Origin: Oehlia diaphana
Lineage: Eukaryota; Glomeromycota; Glomeromycetes; Glomerales; Glomeraceae
Length of the DNA stretch: 21,244 nucleotides
Assembly (NCBI GenBank): GCA_003833135.1
Contig: QZLH01001093.1
Location: 22,188-43,431, forward strand
Reading direction: 5' to 3'
Shown: positions 10,076-19,397 of the stretch, piece after piece
Layout of the letters: each line of letters opens with the position of its first letter
Position numbering within the stretch: position 1 is the stretch's first letter
The notes under the pieces: generated by a model
Told to the model about the DNA's origin: nothing
Database searches by the model: none
The model's input: only the letters and a program-made list of their open reading frames with translations
Program-made: the position numbers and the translations under genes

Positions 10076-11893
10076 ATGCGTAAAGCGTTTGCATTTTTAA
10101 CTTCTTCATTATCAAGTATTAATAAATCTTCAAAAGAAGCGAAACCCTCTACACAAACTACTTCACCTAACATACAAAAAGAAAATAATAAATCACAAAT
10201 AATTACATCAAACATTAAAGATGACATAAATGAAAATTTCATAAAAAGAAATAATAATGATGTCAATCCTTTAAACAAAATAAAAAAAAATATTTCTAAT
10301 GATTTAAAAAAACCTACTTTAAAAAAATCATCACAAGAAATAAAAAAATTAGGATCCACAAGGAAAACGTCAAGTAGAACTGACTCTTCAACTACCGTAA
10401 CTACGTTAAAACACTCATCATCAAATCGTCGGAAAAAATTATCTGTAATAAAAAACAGCGATGACGGTGATGGTGAAAGTGAGAATGCGAGTGATAGTAA
10501 TATTGATAACGAAGAGGAAGATAATGACGACGACAATGTTCCATTGGGATTACGTTTTCACCATTCTCGATCTATAAGTTCCAATTATCCACCTCCTAAA
10601 AACCAAGAATATTATGATAATGATACTCAAATTAGAAATGTTTCAGATATGTCATTACACCGCAACCGCTCAACGACAAAGGATCCAAATAAAGAGAAAT
10701 ATCACTATCACTCTCCTAGAAATTTAACTTCTCCAATGCCAACAACTCCACCTTTAATACATACTTCACGCGAATTATATCAACCTAGACCTCGTCATTT
10801 TAGAGACCGAAAATTTTCATCTTCGGCTTCATCATCGTCATCGGCGAGCGTTGATAGTAATGGCAGCAGATATTATAGAAAATATAATGCGAATATTACT
10901 CCTAATAATAGTCAAAGATATAAGAGATATTCAACTTATTCGTTACCTTATCGGAATGAATATGAATATGATGATTACAATATTTATGAATATTATTATG
11001 ATAAAATGAATGATGGTTATGGCGAAAATCGAATGATAAATATCCCAAATGATGATAATCCAAATACCCCGCCAATTGAAAAAATGCGCCGAGTAAGTTT
11101 AAATTCTTCATCTTCTCGTCCAAGAAATGATTCTTTCTCAAGAATGTACTCCGGATTGACAACAACAAGAAGATCAAATGATTCTAACACACTAGTTGCA
11201 GGTGCTAACCCTCCCCCTCCTAACAAATATCAAAAAGACGCTACCAAAAGAATGTCAACGAGTGAATATCACAAGTATCAACAAGAAATGGTTGTTGCTC
11301 AATATTTAAAACATGGAATCACTCCTATTATTGATGATTCTACTCCTGGTCATTCTGAACCCCTTAGTAATAATCCTCGGGGTCCTACTTTAATTCAAGT
11401 TCAATCAATGATGATGAATATATCTTCATCTAGGCCTAAATGTTTAAGTGTAATTGATAGAGGTTATTCGGGTAGTAGTTATTCAAGTTTGGGTAGTTAT
11501 ACCTCACCAGCTGAACTTGCAAGAAAAAACTCTTGTACAAAGACTGTAAGTGAGTGTGGTATTGGTGCCTGTAATGGAGGTGTTAACAGTCACCGAAGAA
11601 CCCATTCTGAATCTAATGTGCAAATAAGTTCTAGATTTTCCACTAGACAACAACATCATCATTATCATAACACTCCACTTTATTTGCAACACCAATCTCA
11701 TCATTCTTCAATTTCAAGTTCTTCTTCAAGCTCAACTTACGTTTCAAGTAGTGGTAGTGGTGGTCCACCTACGCCCACAAGTAGAAGATCTAGCATAATG
11801 TTTAATTCTAATGTTTATGGTAGTAGGCCAAGTACTCCTTCCTCCGTTGGTAGTGCTATATTTTTGAAAAAGAAAAAAGAAAAAGTGTTTTAA
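10076..11893 (+). CDS. Uncharacterised Ser/Asn-rich, largely disordered protein, intronless
   Basis: A single open frame of 605 aa starts at an ATG in AAACAAAATGCG context and ends TAA. I do not recognise a family. Visible features: a short hydrophobic start (MRKAFAFLTSSLSS); a Lys/Asn/Ser-rich N-terminus; an acidic patch at about residues 129-155 of Asp, Glu and Asn; Ser runs near 250 and again near 550; Tyr/Asn-rich text near 300; and repeated basophilic phosphosite-like motifs such as MRRVSLNS, TTRRSND and TSRRSSIM, with several Thr-Pro and Ser-Pro sites. One segment at about 395-414 (TSEYHKYQQEMVVAQYLKHG) is not low-complexity and looks helical; it may be a conserved core. The C-terminus is FLKKKKEKVF. 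It lacks introns, unlike its neighbours. A regulatory, kinase-targeted scaffold is a guess from composition alone. A long open frame exists antisense to the acidic and Ser-rich part, but it mirrors this composition. Confidence 0.8.
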   Translation: MRKAFAFLTSSLSSINKSSKEAKPSTQTTSPNIQKENNKSQIITSNIKDDINENFIKRNNNDVNPLNKIKKNISNDLKKPTLKKSSQEIKKLGSTRKTSSRTDSSTTVTTLKHSSSNRRKKLSVIKNSDDGDGESENASDSNIDNEEEDNDDDNVPLGLRFHHSRSISSNYPPPKNQEYYDNDTQIRNVSDMSLHRNRSTTKDPNKEKYHYHSPRNLTSPMPTTPPLIHTSRELYQPRPRHFRDRKFSSSASSSSSASVDSNGSRYYRKYNANITPNNSQRYKRYSTYSLPYRNEYEYDDYNIYEYYYDKMNDGYGENRMINIPNDDNPNTPPIEKMRRVSLNSSSSRPRNDSFSRMYSGLTTTRRSNDSNTLVAGANPPPPNKYQKDATKRMSTSEYHKYQQEMVVAQYLKHGITPIIDDSTPGHSEPLSNNPRGPTLIQVQSMMMNISSSRPKCLSVIDRGYSGSSYSSLGSYTSPAELARKNSCTKTVSECGIGACNGGVNSHRRTHSESNVQISSRFSTRQQHHHYHNTPLYLQHQSHHSSISSSSSSSTYVSSSGSGGPPTPTSRRSSIMFNSNVYGSRPSTPSSVGSAIFLKKKKEKVF

Positions 11894-12728
11894 GAGAATA
11901 ATAAAATTAATACTAGAAAGATAAAAGGATAACATTTTTGAGAATTGCATGAACAAAGATTCATGTTAGTTATTTTAGTAAGAATGTTCTTTTACTGTAT
12001 TTATAATGAACATTGGATTTTTATTTATACTCCTTACTTTCCTTTGTACTATTTAAATTTTTTTTATCCTTGTAAATTAAAAAAAAACCTATTTTGTATT
12101 AAATAGTGTCATTATTAATTAGTCTCAGTTCAAACAGATTGTAATAAAAATTTAAATTTGTCAACTAACCAATGTCATCAAAAGGAATCAAGAAAACCAA
12201 ATTGTATATCACTTTTCTTTTGTCGAGAAAAAATACGAGATACAATTATGGTGTATATGGTATATATGTATTAAGCTGAACGTTAATGGATTCTATTTAC
12301 GTTCTAAGTAAATTTATTAGAATAGAAAAACGTTGGGTAATTCATCAATAGATATAAAGAATGTATGAAATATCTAATTATAGCTAATTAATTATTATAG
12401 AAGCCAAAATGTAATAAAGTCGAGAAATCTTTAAAAGATCGATCATAAATGATTCAATTTAGATAAGAATCCAAATATACCAAATGTACTAATACATATT
12501 AGTTGTAATCTATTAATATAATGCTTATCCGTTATACGATATATTTTGTCGATTCTAATTAAAGAAATAAAACCACAATAGAATTCTCAAATTCTTTAAA
12601 TTGCGTATTCATTTGTAATTCATTAATCTGGTTTAAAACTAGTTATTTTTCACCATGGGTTTATCATAGCACGTGATTAAGTTACTTAAACAGGAGAAAA
12701 ATTCAATAATATTTGAGTGACAATAAAC
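11894..12728. other. Intergenic region, 3' end of Ser-rich gene to VAMP promoter
   Basis: AT-rich with no credible coding frame. It includes a CACGTG palindrome at 12670-12675, about 175 bases before the VAMP start, the same hexamer that lies upstream of XPF. Short A/T runs near 12056-12090 may belong to the 3' UTR of the preceding gene. Confidence 0.4.
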
Positions 12729-12820
12729 CTAGCTCCTCTGTTCTTCTTATCTCATTTTCCTCTCTCTTTTCTCTAAAAACAAAAGCAACCCTCTTCATCA
12801 CGCTTTCTTTACTCTCAATT
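12729..12820 (+). promoter_or_regulatory. Pyrimidine-rich leader/promoter of the VAMP gene
   Basis: The plus strand is dominated by C and T at 12729-12774 and again at 12788-12818, directly before the first exon. CT-rich blocks next to the transcription start are typical of highly expressed fungal genes. Transcription probably starts in or just after this block, but the exact site cannot be read from the sequence. Confidence 0.45.
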
Positions 12821-12849
12821 TTGCAGAATTTGTAACTAAATCTTTAAGA

Positions 12850-13622
12850 ATGTACGTAAAGTAATTTTTATTTTTTTGAATCTCTTTTAGTTAAGAATTT
12901 ACAGCTTTTAGACTTTTTGTAGAATAATTTCTTGCATTTTGCTAAATTCATTTATGGAAGAGTAGTGGTTATAGTTTAAAGCAAATCTCTTCACTGCTTT
13001 TTTATTTCTATACTCCTTATACTCAGAATATTATTAGCAAATATTATGTACCCACCGTATTAATATATTATTATCTTTTCTAATAACTTTCAATACTAAA
13101 CTTTTTTTTGTATTCAATCAATATAGGTCTAACCAATACGACCCTTATGTTCCAAGAGAAGGAGGTACCGCTGGCGGACCACCTCTAAAAACACAACAAA
13201 TTCAAAAACAAATTAATGATACAGTTGGTATTATGCGTGAGAATATCAACCAGGTTGCCCAGAGAGGCGAAGCTTTAGATTCATTGCATGATAAGACCGG
13301 TAAGTTGTTCATAGATTATATTATAACTAATAATTTCGAATGTTTTATTGATATTTTTTCTTCTTTTATTAAATAGAAAACTTGTCCGTATCGGCACAAG
13401 GCTTTCGCCGTGGTGCTAACCGCGTACGTAAACAAATGTGGTGGAAGGATATGAAAATGAAAATTATTATTGCCGCTGTAATAATCATTATATTAGTGGC
13501 GATAATTTGTGAGTAATGTTTTTTTTAGAGATGACAAATATTTTACATCTTTTTATTTATTTATTTATTTTTAATTTATCTCTTTTATAGTATCGGTTTA
13601 CTACGGAACTAAGAAAAATTAA
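12850..13622 (+). CDS. syb1/SNC1: Synaptobrevin/VAMP R-SNARE (Snc1/Syb1 type), 4 exons
   Basis: Exons are 12850-12851 (only AT of the start codon), 13127-13299, 13377-13508 and 13591-13622. Introns start GTACGT, GTAAGT and GTGAGT and end AG. Together they give 112 aa, normal for the family. The protein begins [14 protein letters not shown], the usual fungal synaptobrevin start, which is why the split codon was chosen. The R-SNARE motif spans about residues 21-81 with the zero-layer Arg47 in [13 protein letters not shown], followed by [20 protein letters not shown] and a C-terminal membrane anchor (about 88-105) ending VYYGTKKN. The family sits on secretory vesicles and pairs with Sso/Sec9-type Q-SNAREs for fusion at the plasma membrane. 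The first intron has TACTAAAC at 13094-13101, close to the yeast branch-point consensus. The gene converges on the RING-RRM gene. Confidence 0.95.
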
Positions 13623-14252
13623 AAATCTTATGCTTTTTTGCGATACCTTCCTTTCCTTTTCTGAAAATTTTATTATTATTTTCTTTGTTAGTACCTTTCT
13701 TTTTTAACAAATTATTTACTATTCTATAATTATCCTCTGCATTCTTTACTTATATAAAAAAATATATATATATGCAATGCTCTCTTTTTCCATTAATATT
13801 ACTTATAATAAACTTTTGATATTAATGTTGTGTTTATAAAGGCAGAGAACTTTTAACTATACCAATTGGCTGTATTTATCGACATGTTTTTCTTATTTTG
13901 TTTTTATATCTTACCTTTTTTCGATAAAGCTGAAATTTTTTTTTTAATTTTTAGTGTATATTAATAGGACAAATAAACAAATAACCAGTTAAAGATTATT
14001 ATTTAAATGTATATTTTTTTGACACGGCCTTTGTGGAGCTATTTGCTACAAACAAAATCTACAATATAATAAAATTAAAGCAACAATATGAAATTTGACC
14101 TAATATTAATTTGTAATTTTGATAGTGTACGTTTTATTTGCAATTATTGTAACTGCTATATTTACAAGTTATATGAAAAATATAATCAAGTGAAATCTAC
14201 CAACTTTTAATATGAAAATTAGTGAAATAAAGAAAACAATTATGACTATTAT
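13623..14252. other. Convergent intergenic spacer between VAMP and RING-RRM genes
   Basis: 630 bases, T-rich just after the VAMP stop and AT-rich throughout. It should hold both 3' UTRs. No coding frame, hairpin or repeat of note was seen, apart from a short TA run near 13760-13772. Confidence 0.4.
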
Positions 14253-17200
14253 TTAACGATCTTTAACGAAAAAAGGATTGGTGTTAATGCTTTTATCAAA
14301 ATATTGTTGAGTAGGCAAACTCCGAGGTTGGTAAGAAGGAATAATTTGTTGCCTTCCTGCCGGATTCATAAAATGCGACCTTCCGTTTTGAGGTACAATT
14401 TGTGACCTTCCAGTCGCGAAGCTATTTGATTAAATTTTGAATAAGCAATGCTTTATTTTTAATGACTTACTAACCTTCTTCTAATGTCCCTGTTTCGTTG
14501 TTCATTTAATCGTTTCCATACGTCAAATGCTTGCATGGGGGCAAATCGAGAAGGATGAATAGGAGGAGAAATAGCAATATGAGGTGTATTATTTGCCACA
14601 GTTTTGACATGTGCTTGTGCTAATTTTACTGTAATTATTTGACAATATAAATTTTAATACTATTAAAGTACAAAATACATAAGTTTCCTACATTCTTTGT
14701 GAAGATAATTCATCCTCATCTCATAATCATCTTTGAATGGATCAAATCCACCTTTATATTCGCGACTTAATTCACTATGATTAGCGTCAAATAATCCCGA
14801 GGGAAGTAGATTCAATCCGACCGATACAGATATGGAAGATGATATCGGATTTGGTTGCTTTTTAAAATGTATAAACGGAATAAATTCGTTATTATTAAAA
14901 ATGTTAAAAGATAGTAACAAATAATTATATACAGTTTTAGTGTGATATTGTTCCAACGCATCATCTTTCTTGTAGGGACAAACCCTATCTTGCAGATCTT
15001 CAGGAAGGGTTAAATTAGACACTTGAAGTATGACTAATTTTTGACGTTCAGTAAAGACTGGAGTCAAAATACCCGCTCTCATCTAAAAAGAAGATATCAG
15101 TAAATTCTACCTAATTAAATCATTATGAATAAGTCAAGGATTACCATTCTTTCTAATAAGGTTTCGTCAATGCGATGATATTCCTTGCTCAAATGAATTT
15201 TAAGCGACTCAATTGCAACTAATATAAAATTTGTTAGTATATAATTATATTTTTATTTCTTAACTTATCTAAATATCATACGCTTTAACATCTCAAACAA
15301 AAGGTCGCGTTGTAATGTCGAATAAAGATTATCCTGATGAAAAGGAAACTGTAATAGAGAAAGAAATAAATAAATCTTATTATTTTACAATATTAAGCGA
15401 TTTGCTAAAGCTACCTTAACGAGAACACTAATAATATTCTCAAATGGGCGCTCCGCGCATTTACGAGAGAAATGAAGCTTTCAAAAGAAAAAAGATAACA
15501 GATTATTTTAAAAATAACTTTTTTTTTTTTTTGTTTAAAAAATTTTTAATACTTTATAATTGCGGCAAACCACAAGAAGTGAGTTGATTTCTTCTCTCGT
15601 GATAAGTGGAGTATGCAATACAGAGCGATCCGATTGTAATAGCTCATCAGTGATAACTGCGTCACATCCAGAAAATTCTCCTTTCCATTTCGGAAATACC
15701 GCTCTCATCAGGTCTTCTTGACATGATTGTGTACACGAAACAAGACGTCCTTTCAAAGGTTTCATATTACGTGTATTAACTGCACGTTGCGCTTCTGCAG
15801 CTGTGGCAAATTCAATATATGCCTCAGAGAGAGTTTTCCCTGTTGAACTTTTGATTTTTTTTAACAGACACTCCGTTTAAAAATTATAACGGGAACTAAA
15901 AAATAAAAATTCTATTATTGTTCGTAAACTTACCGATCCATGATAATATGAAAGCTTTGTCCATATGAAGACACACTAGGTATCTTAAATGTCGAAAAAA
16001 AAGTTTTGACTTCCTTCAAAGAAATATCCCAAGGAATCTTCAAAATTATTTTCAATTTTAATTTAATTTGTGACATAATATATTAAATATAAGGATAAAT
16101 TCTAAAATTACATTGGAAAGCTTTACAACAGGCCAGTTGTGCGGAACTGCTAATTTACTAAGTTCTCCAAATTGAATTTGCTGCGTCTTATGAGCAATAT
16201 CGCCAGTCATAGTTTGCATTTCCAATGGGGCATTTGGAGGCGTAATACCCGGAAAAACCCAAGAAATTGGACCGAAAGGAATCTTTTCCGGGATGCTTTT
16301 TAAACAAGGCTGTGCTGTTTGTATTTTTTCATAAAAGCTCGATGGAGTTGGAAAGAACCCTCCTCCAGGTGGAATTGAAGAAATTGTTTTGAATTCTGCA
16401 ATAGCCTAATTAATCGAATTAATGAGAAACGGTGTTGAATAAGAAAATTAAGTACAATACTGTATTTACCTTGCCGCAGTGTACGCATTCGGAATATGTC
16501 TTGAAAGAACTTTTTACGGTATCATAACGCAACTTTTTGACACATGGTTCACACATTCTTTAATAAAGAAAATAGATGTAGTTTTAAAGCCTTGTGTATT
16601 TTAATATTCACTAAAAATTACTATTATTTTTATATACCTATGGCCACAAGGCTTTAGTAAAATATTTCCATAACGACATGCAATACAGTCAGATCGTGGA
16701 TTGGTTTGCGGAATGATAAATTCTTTAGAAGTATTATCATGCATTGAAGGATTATTAGGCGTCAACAATGATTGCGTAGCTGTAACAGATTGCGATAATT
16801 GTATTGACATAATTTTTTCAAGTGGTGAGATAACGGGTGAACTATGATATAAACCATCAGCCTTATTCTCTTCCGCTATTTTTGACTAAACATACGTTTA
16901 AGCAATTAATTTAATGATTTTATTTATAATAAATAAAAATATGCGTACATGTCTATTGTTGATATTCTTATTGTTATATAAAGAATCTTCAGAAAGAAGA
17001 GTAGAGCTAGTTTGATTGCTTGAACGACTAGAATGACCCGAAGAAGCTGAATTTTCAGAATTAGTAGGACTAATTCCTTTATCTTCTTGACGCTTTCCAT
17101 ATGGTGTCGTAATAATATTTGCTAAAAAAGAGTATAAACGTCAACAAAAAAAAAAAATAATACGTATTTTTATAGAATGAAAACAAAACAAATTAAATGA

Positions 17201-17365
17201 GATAAAAATGCGTGGCGCAGCAAAACCTTTACTAATCTTATCACATAATTGCTCAATTTGCGCGTTAGATACGGCCTTGTTCTTTTGATTTGGAGTTATT
17301 ATTGAACGTGATCGTACTGGGTCGCTCATAACGGAATACTCTTGAGTGTTAGGATTTTGATTCAT
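14253..17365 (-). CDS. RING finger plus RRM protein, 14 exons (probable RNA-binding E3 ubiquitin ligase)
   Basis: Exons: 17365-17227, 17121-16949, 16885-16638, 16557-16470, 16405-16112, 16037-15934, 15847-15553, 15477-15415, 15348-15282, 15218-15145, 15082-14933, 14857-14692, 14628-14475, 14421-14253; all junctions are GT-AG and in phase, giving 727 aa. The N-terminus is disordered and Ser/Thr-rich. A RING-type zinc finger spans 171-214 with spacing Cys171-x2-Cys174-x9-Cys184-x-His186-x2-Cys189-x2-Cys192-x18-Cys211-x2-Cys214. An RRM follows at about 306-395 (VVKLSNIPWD as RNP2; SEAYIEFATAAEAQRAV in the RNP1 region). A conserved-looking helical block (about 395-570) and a tail with GRSQIVPQ, GRSHFMNP and GRQQIIPS follow. 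RING then RRM recalls Not4/CNOT4, but the RING spacing and positions differ, so I do not call it Not4. Ligase activity is inferred. The start is the ATG of MNQNPNTQEY; an acceptor-like TTCTTGCAG at about 17384 suggests a 5' UTR intron. Confidence 0.88.
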
Positions 17366-18016
17366 GATAAATTTCAATAGAAACTGCAAGAAAACTCGTT
17401 AATAATTGAATAAGGCTTGCTTATAATGACTTTGACGTGTCCTTTATTCCACTCCAAAATATCTTACTTTCTAAGACTTTATCAAGTCACCAAGTATTTC
17501 GTTATTAAGGAAAATAAAGAGGTATTAGTATGTTGTATAAAAATAAAAGCTGGAAAAGGTTGAAAGAAAAAAAAGTATGAGGAAACGTGGAAAAAATATT
17601 ATTTTATAAGCTATGATTTTTGGCGAAAGACTAAACAAATTTTTTAAAGTTTCTTTAAACTTTTTCTATATATATATATAGAATGATTAAATTTCTGCTA
17701 TATATACAAAGCACAGTTTAACTGCTCTAAAACCGGATAACATTTAACTGATTTACTGGTTTATCAGTATTATAACATAACATTTATATTAAAAAGTAAA
17801 GCGCGTTTATAGAATGCCATTACCAGATACAACAGATAAATTCAATCTAAAGAAACTGCTCTCTTTTGTCTGCTTGATTGATTTACAGGATTATAATTAA
17901 TTTGCTGAGTTTAAATTTAACTTTTACTTTGTAATCATCATCCAGGTGTTACATTTCCGCTGATTAAAAATCGGAGTACATGTATATAAAATACTTTAAA
18001 AGAAAGTTGCACTTTA
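17366..18016. other. Upstream region of the RING-RRM gene
   Basis: No coding frame is seen on either strand. A (TA)n run lies at about 17669-17681, and a small hairpin (ACTGAT/ATCAGT arms) lies near 17748-17769. The promoter of the minus-strand gene must lie at the left of this stretch, but no specific element can be named. Confidence 0.35.
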
Positions 18017-18188
18017 ATTCTACCGTTTAGTACTGACTAAGAGATTTAATATACCCTATAAATAATCTAATTCTACCAGAATTAAAATTTTTTAACCACA
18101 CATTCCCCAGGTATAATTCAATTTTTAAATAGGGTACAATAAATTGATTTATACCCGAGGTATTTTAGTCAGTGCTATGCAGTAGAAT
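18017..18188. mobile_element. MITE-like element with 24-bp imperfect terminal inverted repeats
   Basis: The left arm 18017-18040 (ATTCTAC...TAGTACTGACTAA) and the reverse complement of 18165-18188 (ATTCTAC...TAGCACTGACTAA) agree at 20 of 24 positions. The inside is 124 bases, AT-rich and non-coding. Near each inner edge there is also a matching TATACC/GGTAT word, so the inverted homology may run deeper with a gap. Size and structure fit a non-autonomous DNA transposon. The flanks (CTTTA on the left, CTTTT on the right) do not give a clean target-site duplication, so the true ends may be a few bases inside. Confidence 0.6.
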
Positions 18189-18654
18189 CTTTTTATTCAA
18201 TATCATGCGTTAGTTATCTCAAAACTACGCATATAATTTAATCACTCATTATACCGATTTGTGATAAGGTCCTCAGATTAAACATGGGCACGAAACCGAA
18301 ACGGGTTTAGGTTTAGGTACATATCGAAACTTAGTAGTTCATTTAGTTTATTTTTATTAAAATCCGAAATATTCTAAAATTATAATAATACTCTATTAAT
18401 TTAAAAATAAAATTATTTTAATTATGAATTAAAGTTACTTGCAACATAGTGCCCTTTTTCTATTTAAAAGACTTCTAAAATAAGATGATAAAAATTAGTT
18501 TAAGGTTTTGGAAATTTTCGGGCCTGCCCTATATTTGGGAATGAAACACGTCATGATATGATAAAATATCCGATATGGTGATTCTGTATATAAAACTTTT
18601 ACGTGTAACCTGTTCACACGCGAGAAGCAGTTAACAATACAGTATAATTGATTT
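18189..18654. other. Non-coding AT-rich stretch
   Basis: No gene seen. It contains two copies of TTTAGG at about 18304-18316 beside a GAAACCGAAACGGG stretch, too short to be telomeric, and a TTTCGGGCCTGCCC stretch near 18517-18530. These resemble worn repeat sequence. Confidence 0.3.
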
Positions 18655-18753
18655 TTATTCCATAGATTTCTGACTTAGTTTTTCATAAGATTTCTATAGT
18701 GTTACGAATTTACGAATTCGGAAAATTCAAAACAATAAATTTCTATGGAATAA
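18655..18753. repeat. Short inverted repeat with perfect 12-bp arms
   Basis: TTATTCCATAGA at 18655-18666 is the exact reverse complement of 18742-18753. The 75-base interior holds GAATTTACGAATTC, a further small palindrome. A single-stranded form could fold into a hairpin. It may be another small non-autonomous element or a chance pairing; a 12-base perfect pair within 100 bases is more than expected, even in AT-rich DNA. Confidence 0.45.
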
Positions 18754-18848
18754 CAGCCTTATATGACATATATACCGGTAGTTTAAAAGTTTAAAATATA
18801 CTTTTTTAAACTGGTGTATAGTGTATACAGTAAAGATGTGCATATAAT

Positions 18849-18912
18849 CGTTATATAACATTTATAAAGGTTATATAACATAAATAACGTTATGTACCAG
18901 TTATATAACATA
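18849..18912. repeat. Array of identical palindromes GTTATATAAC spaced 20 and 30 bp
   Basis: The 12-mer GTTATATAACAT occurs exactly at 18850, 18870 and 18900. Its core GTTATATAAC is a perfect 10-bp palindrome. A degenerate copy (CGTTATGTAC) lies near 18888 and another partial (TATATAACAT) follows at 18911. The spacing of 20 and 30 bases equals about two and three helical turns. It might be a binding-site cluster or subterminal repeats of a DNA transposon. Confidence 0.6.
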
Positions 18913-19218
18913 TATAACATTAATATGTAAATTCATTAATTCATTTTTTGATCTGTATACAAAAACTAAATAAAAAATTGAAAAGCTATACTTAAAACTA
19001 ATACTGTAAGTAAAATAATAGGTAAATTATTTAAATGATATTCATAGTTGAAAAAAAAATTGATCAAAATTGTGGATTAAAAAATTAAAATTTTCAAGAT
19101 AATTATGATAAAACAAATTTTAATTTCTATTCTTCTAATCAAAAGGATCAAAACAAGTCAGATTTTGTAAAATTGGATCAGTAATTAGGGAGAAATTTGT
19201 TGTCAAAGAGGTTAATAT

Positions 19219-19385
19219 TTTATATATAAATGATAAAAAATCAATATAAAAATATGAATTCTGATACCACAATTCACTTTTTATATATAAAATTAATATA
19301 AAAATGTGAATTCTGATATCGCAATTCATTTTTATTATATAAAATCAATATAAAAAGTGAATTATGATACCATAACTCACTTATA
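19219..19385. repeat. Three-unit tandem array, 52-bp period
   Basis: Units begin with (T)YAATATAAAAA at 19241, 19293 and 19345, exactly 52 bases apart. Each contains GTGAATT or a variant, a CTGATA core and an AATTCAC or variant, so every unit carries an imperfect palindrome of about 24 bases. The first unit has an insertion at its left edge and the third is more diverged. An open frame on the minus strand through the array reflects the repeat, not a gene. Confidence 0.75.
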
Positions 19386-19397
19386 TAATATCATAAT

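Noticed and set aside
10012..10536. 174-codon open frame on the minus strand overlapping the start of the Ser/Asn-rich gene
   Set aside because: Its Ser, Leu and Phe runs are the complement of the acidic, Lys-rich and Ser-rich codons of the plus-strand gene; no motif or promoter supports it.
14253..17365. Assignment of the RING-RRM gene as Not4/CNOT4
   Set aside because: The RING uses a His in the fourth ligand position and lies at 171-214, whereas Not4 has a C4C4 RING at the N-terminus.
17365..17389. Upstream extension of the RING-RRM protein starting at a TTG
   Set aside because: Nuclear eukaryotic genes rarely start at TTG, and the extension overlaps an intron-acceptor-like TTCTTGCAG; the ATG at 17365 is the better start.
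18300..18320. Telomere-like TTTAGG repeats
   Set aside because: Only two units, inside the window and not at a terminus; too short to call an interstitial telomere.
19135..19329. Minus-strand open frame through the 52-bp array
   Set aside because: It repeats with the tandem units and is biased to Ile, Tyr and Phe, as expected from AT-rich repeats.
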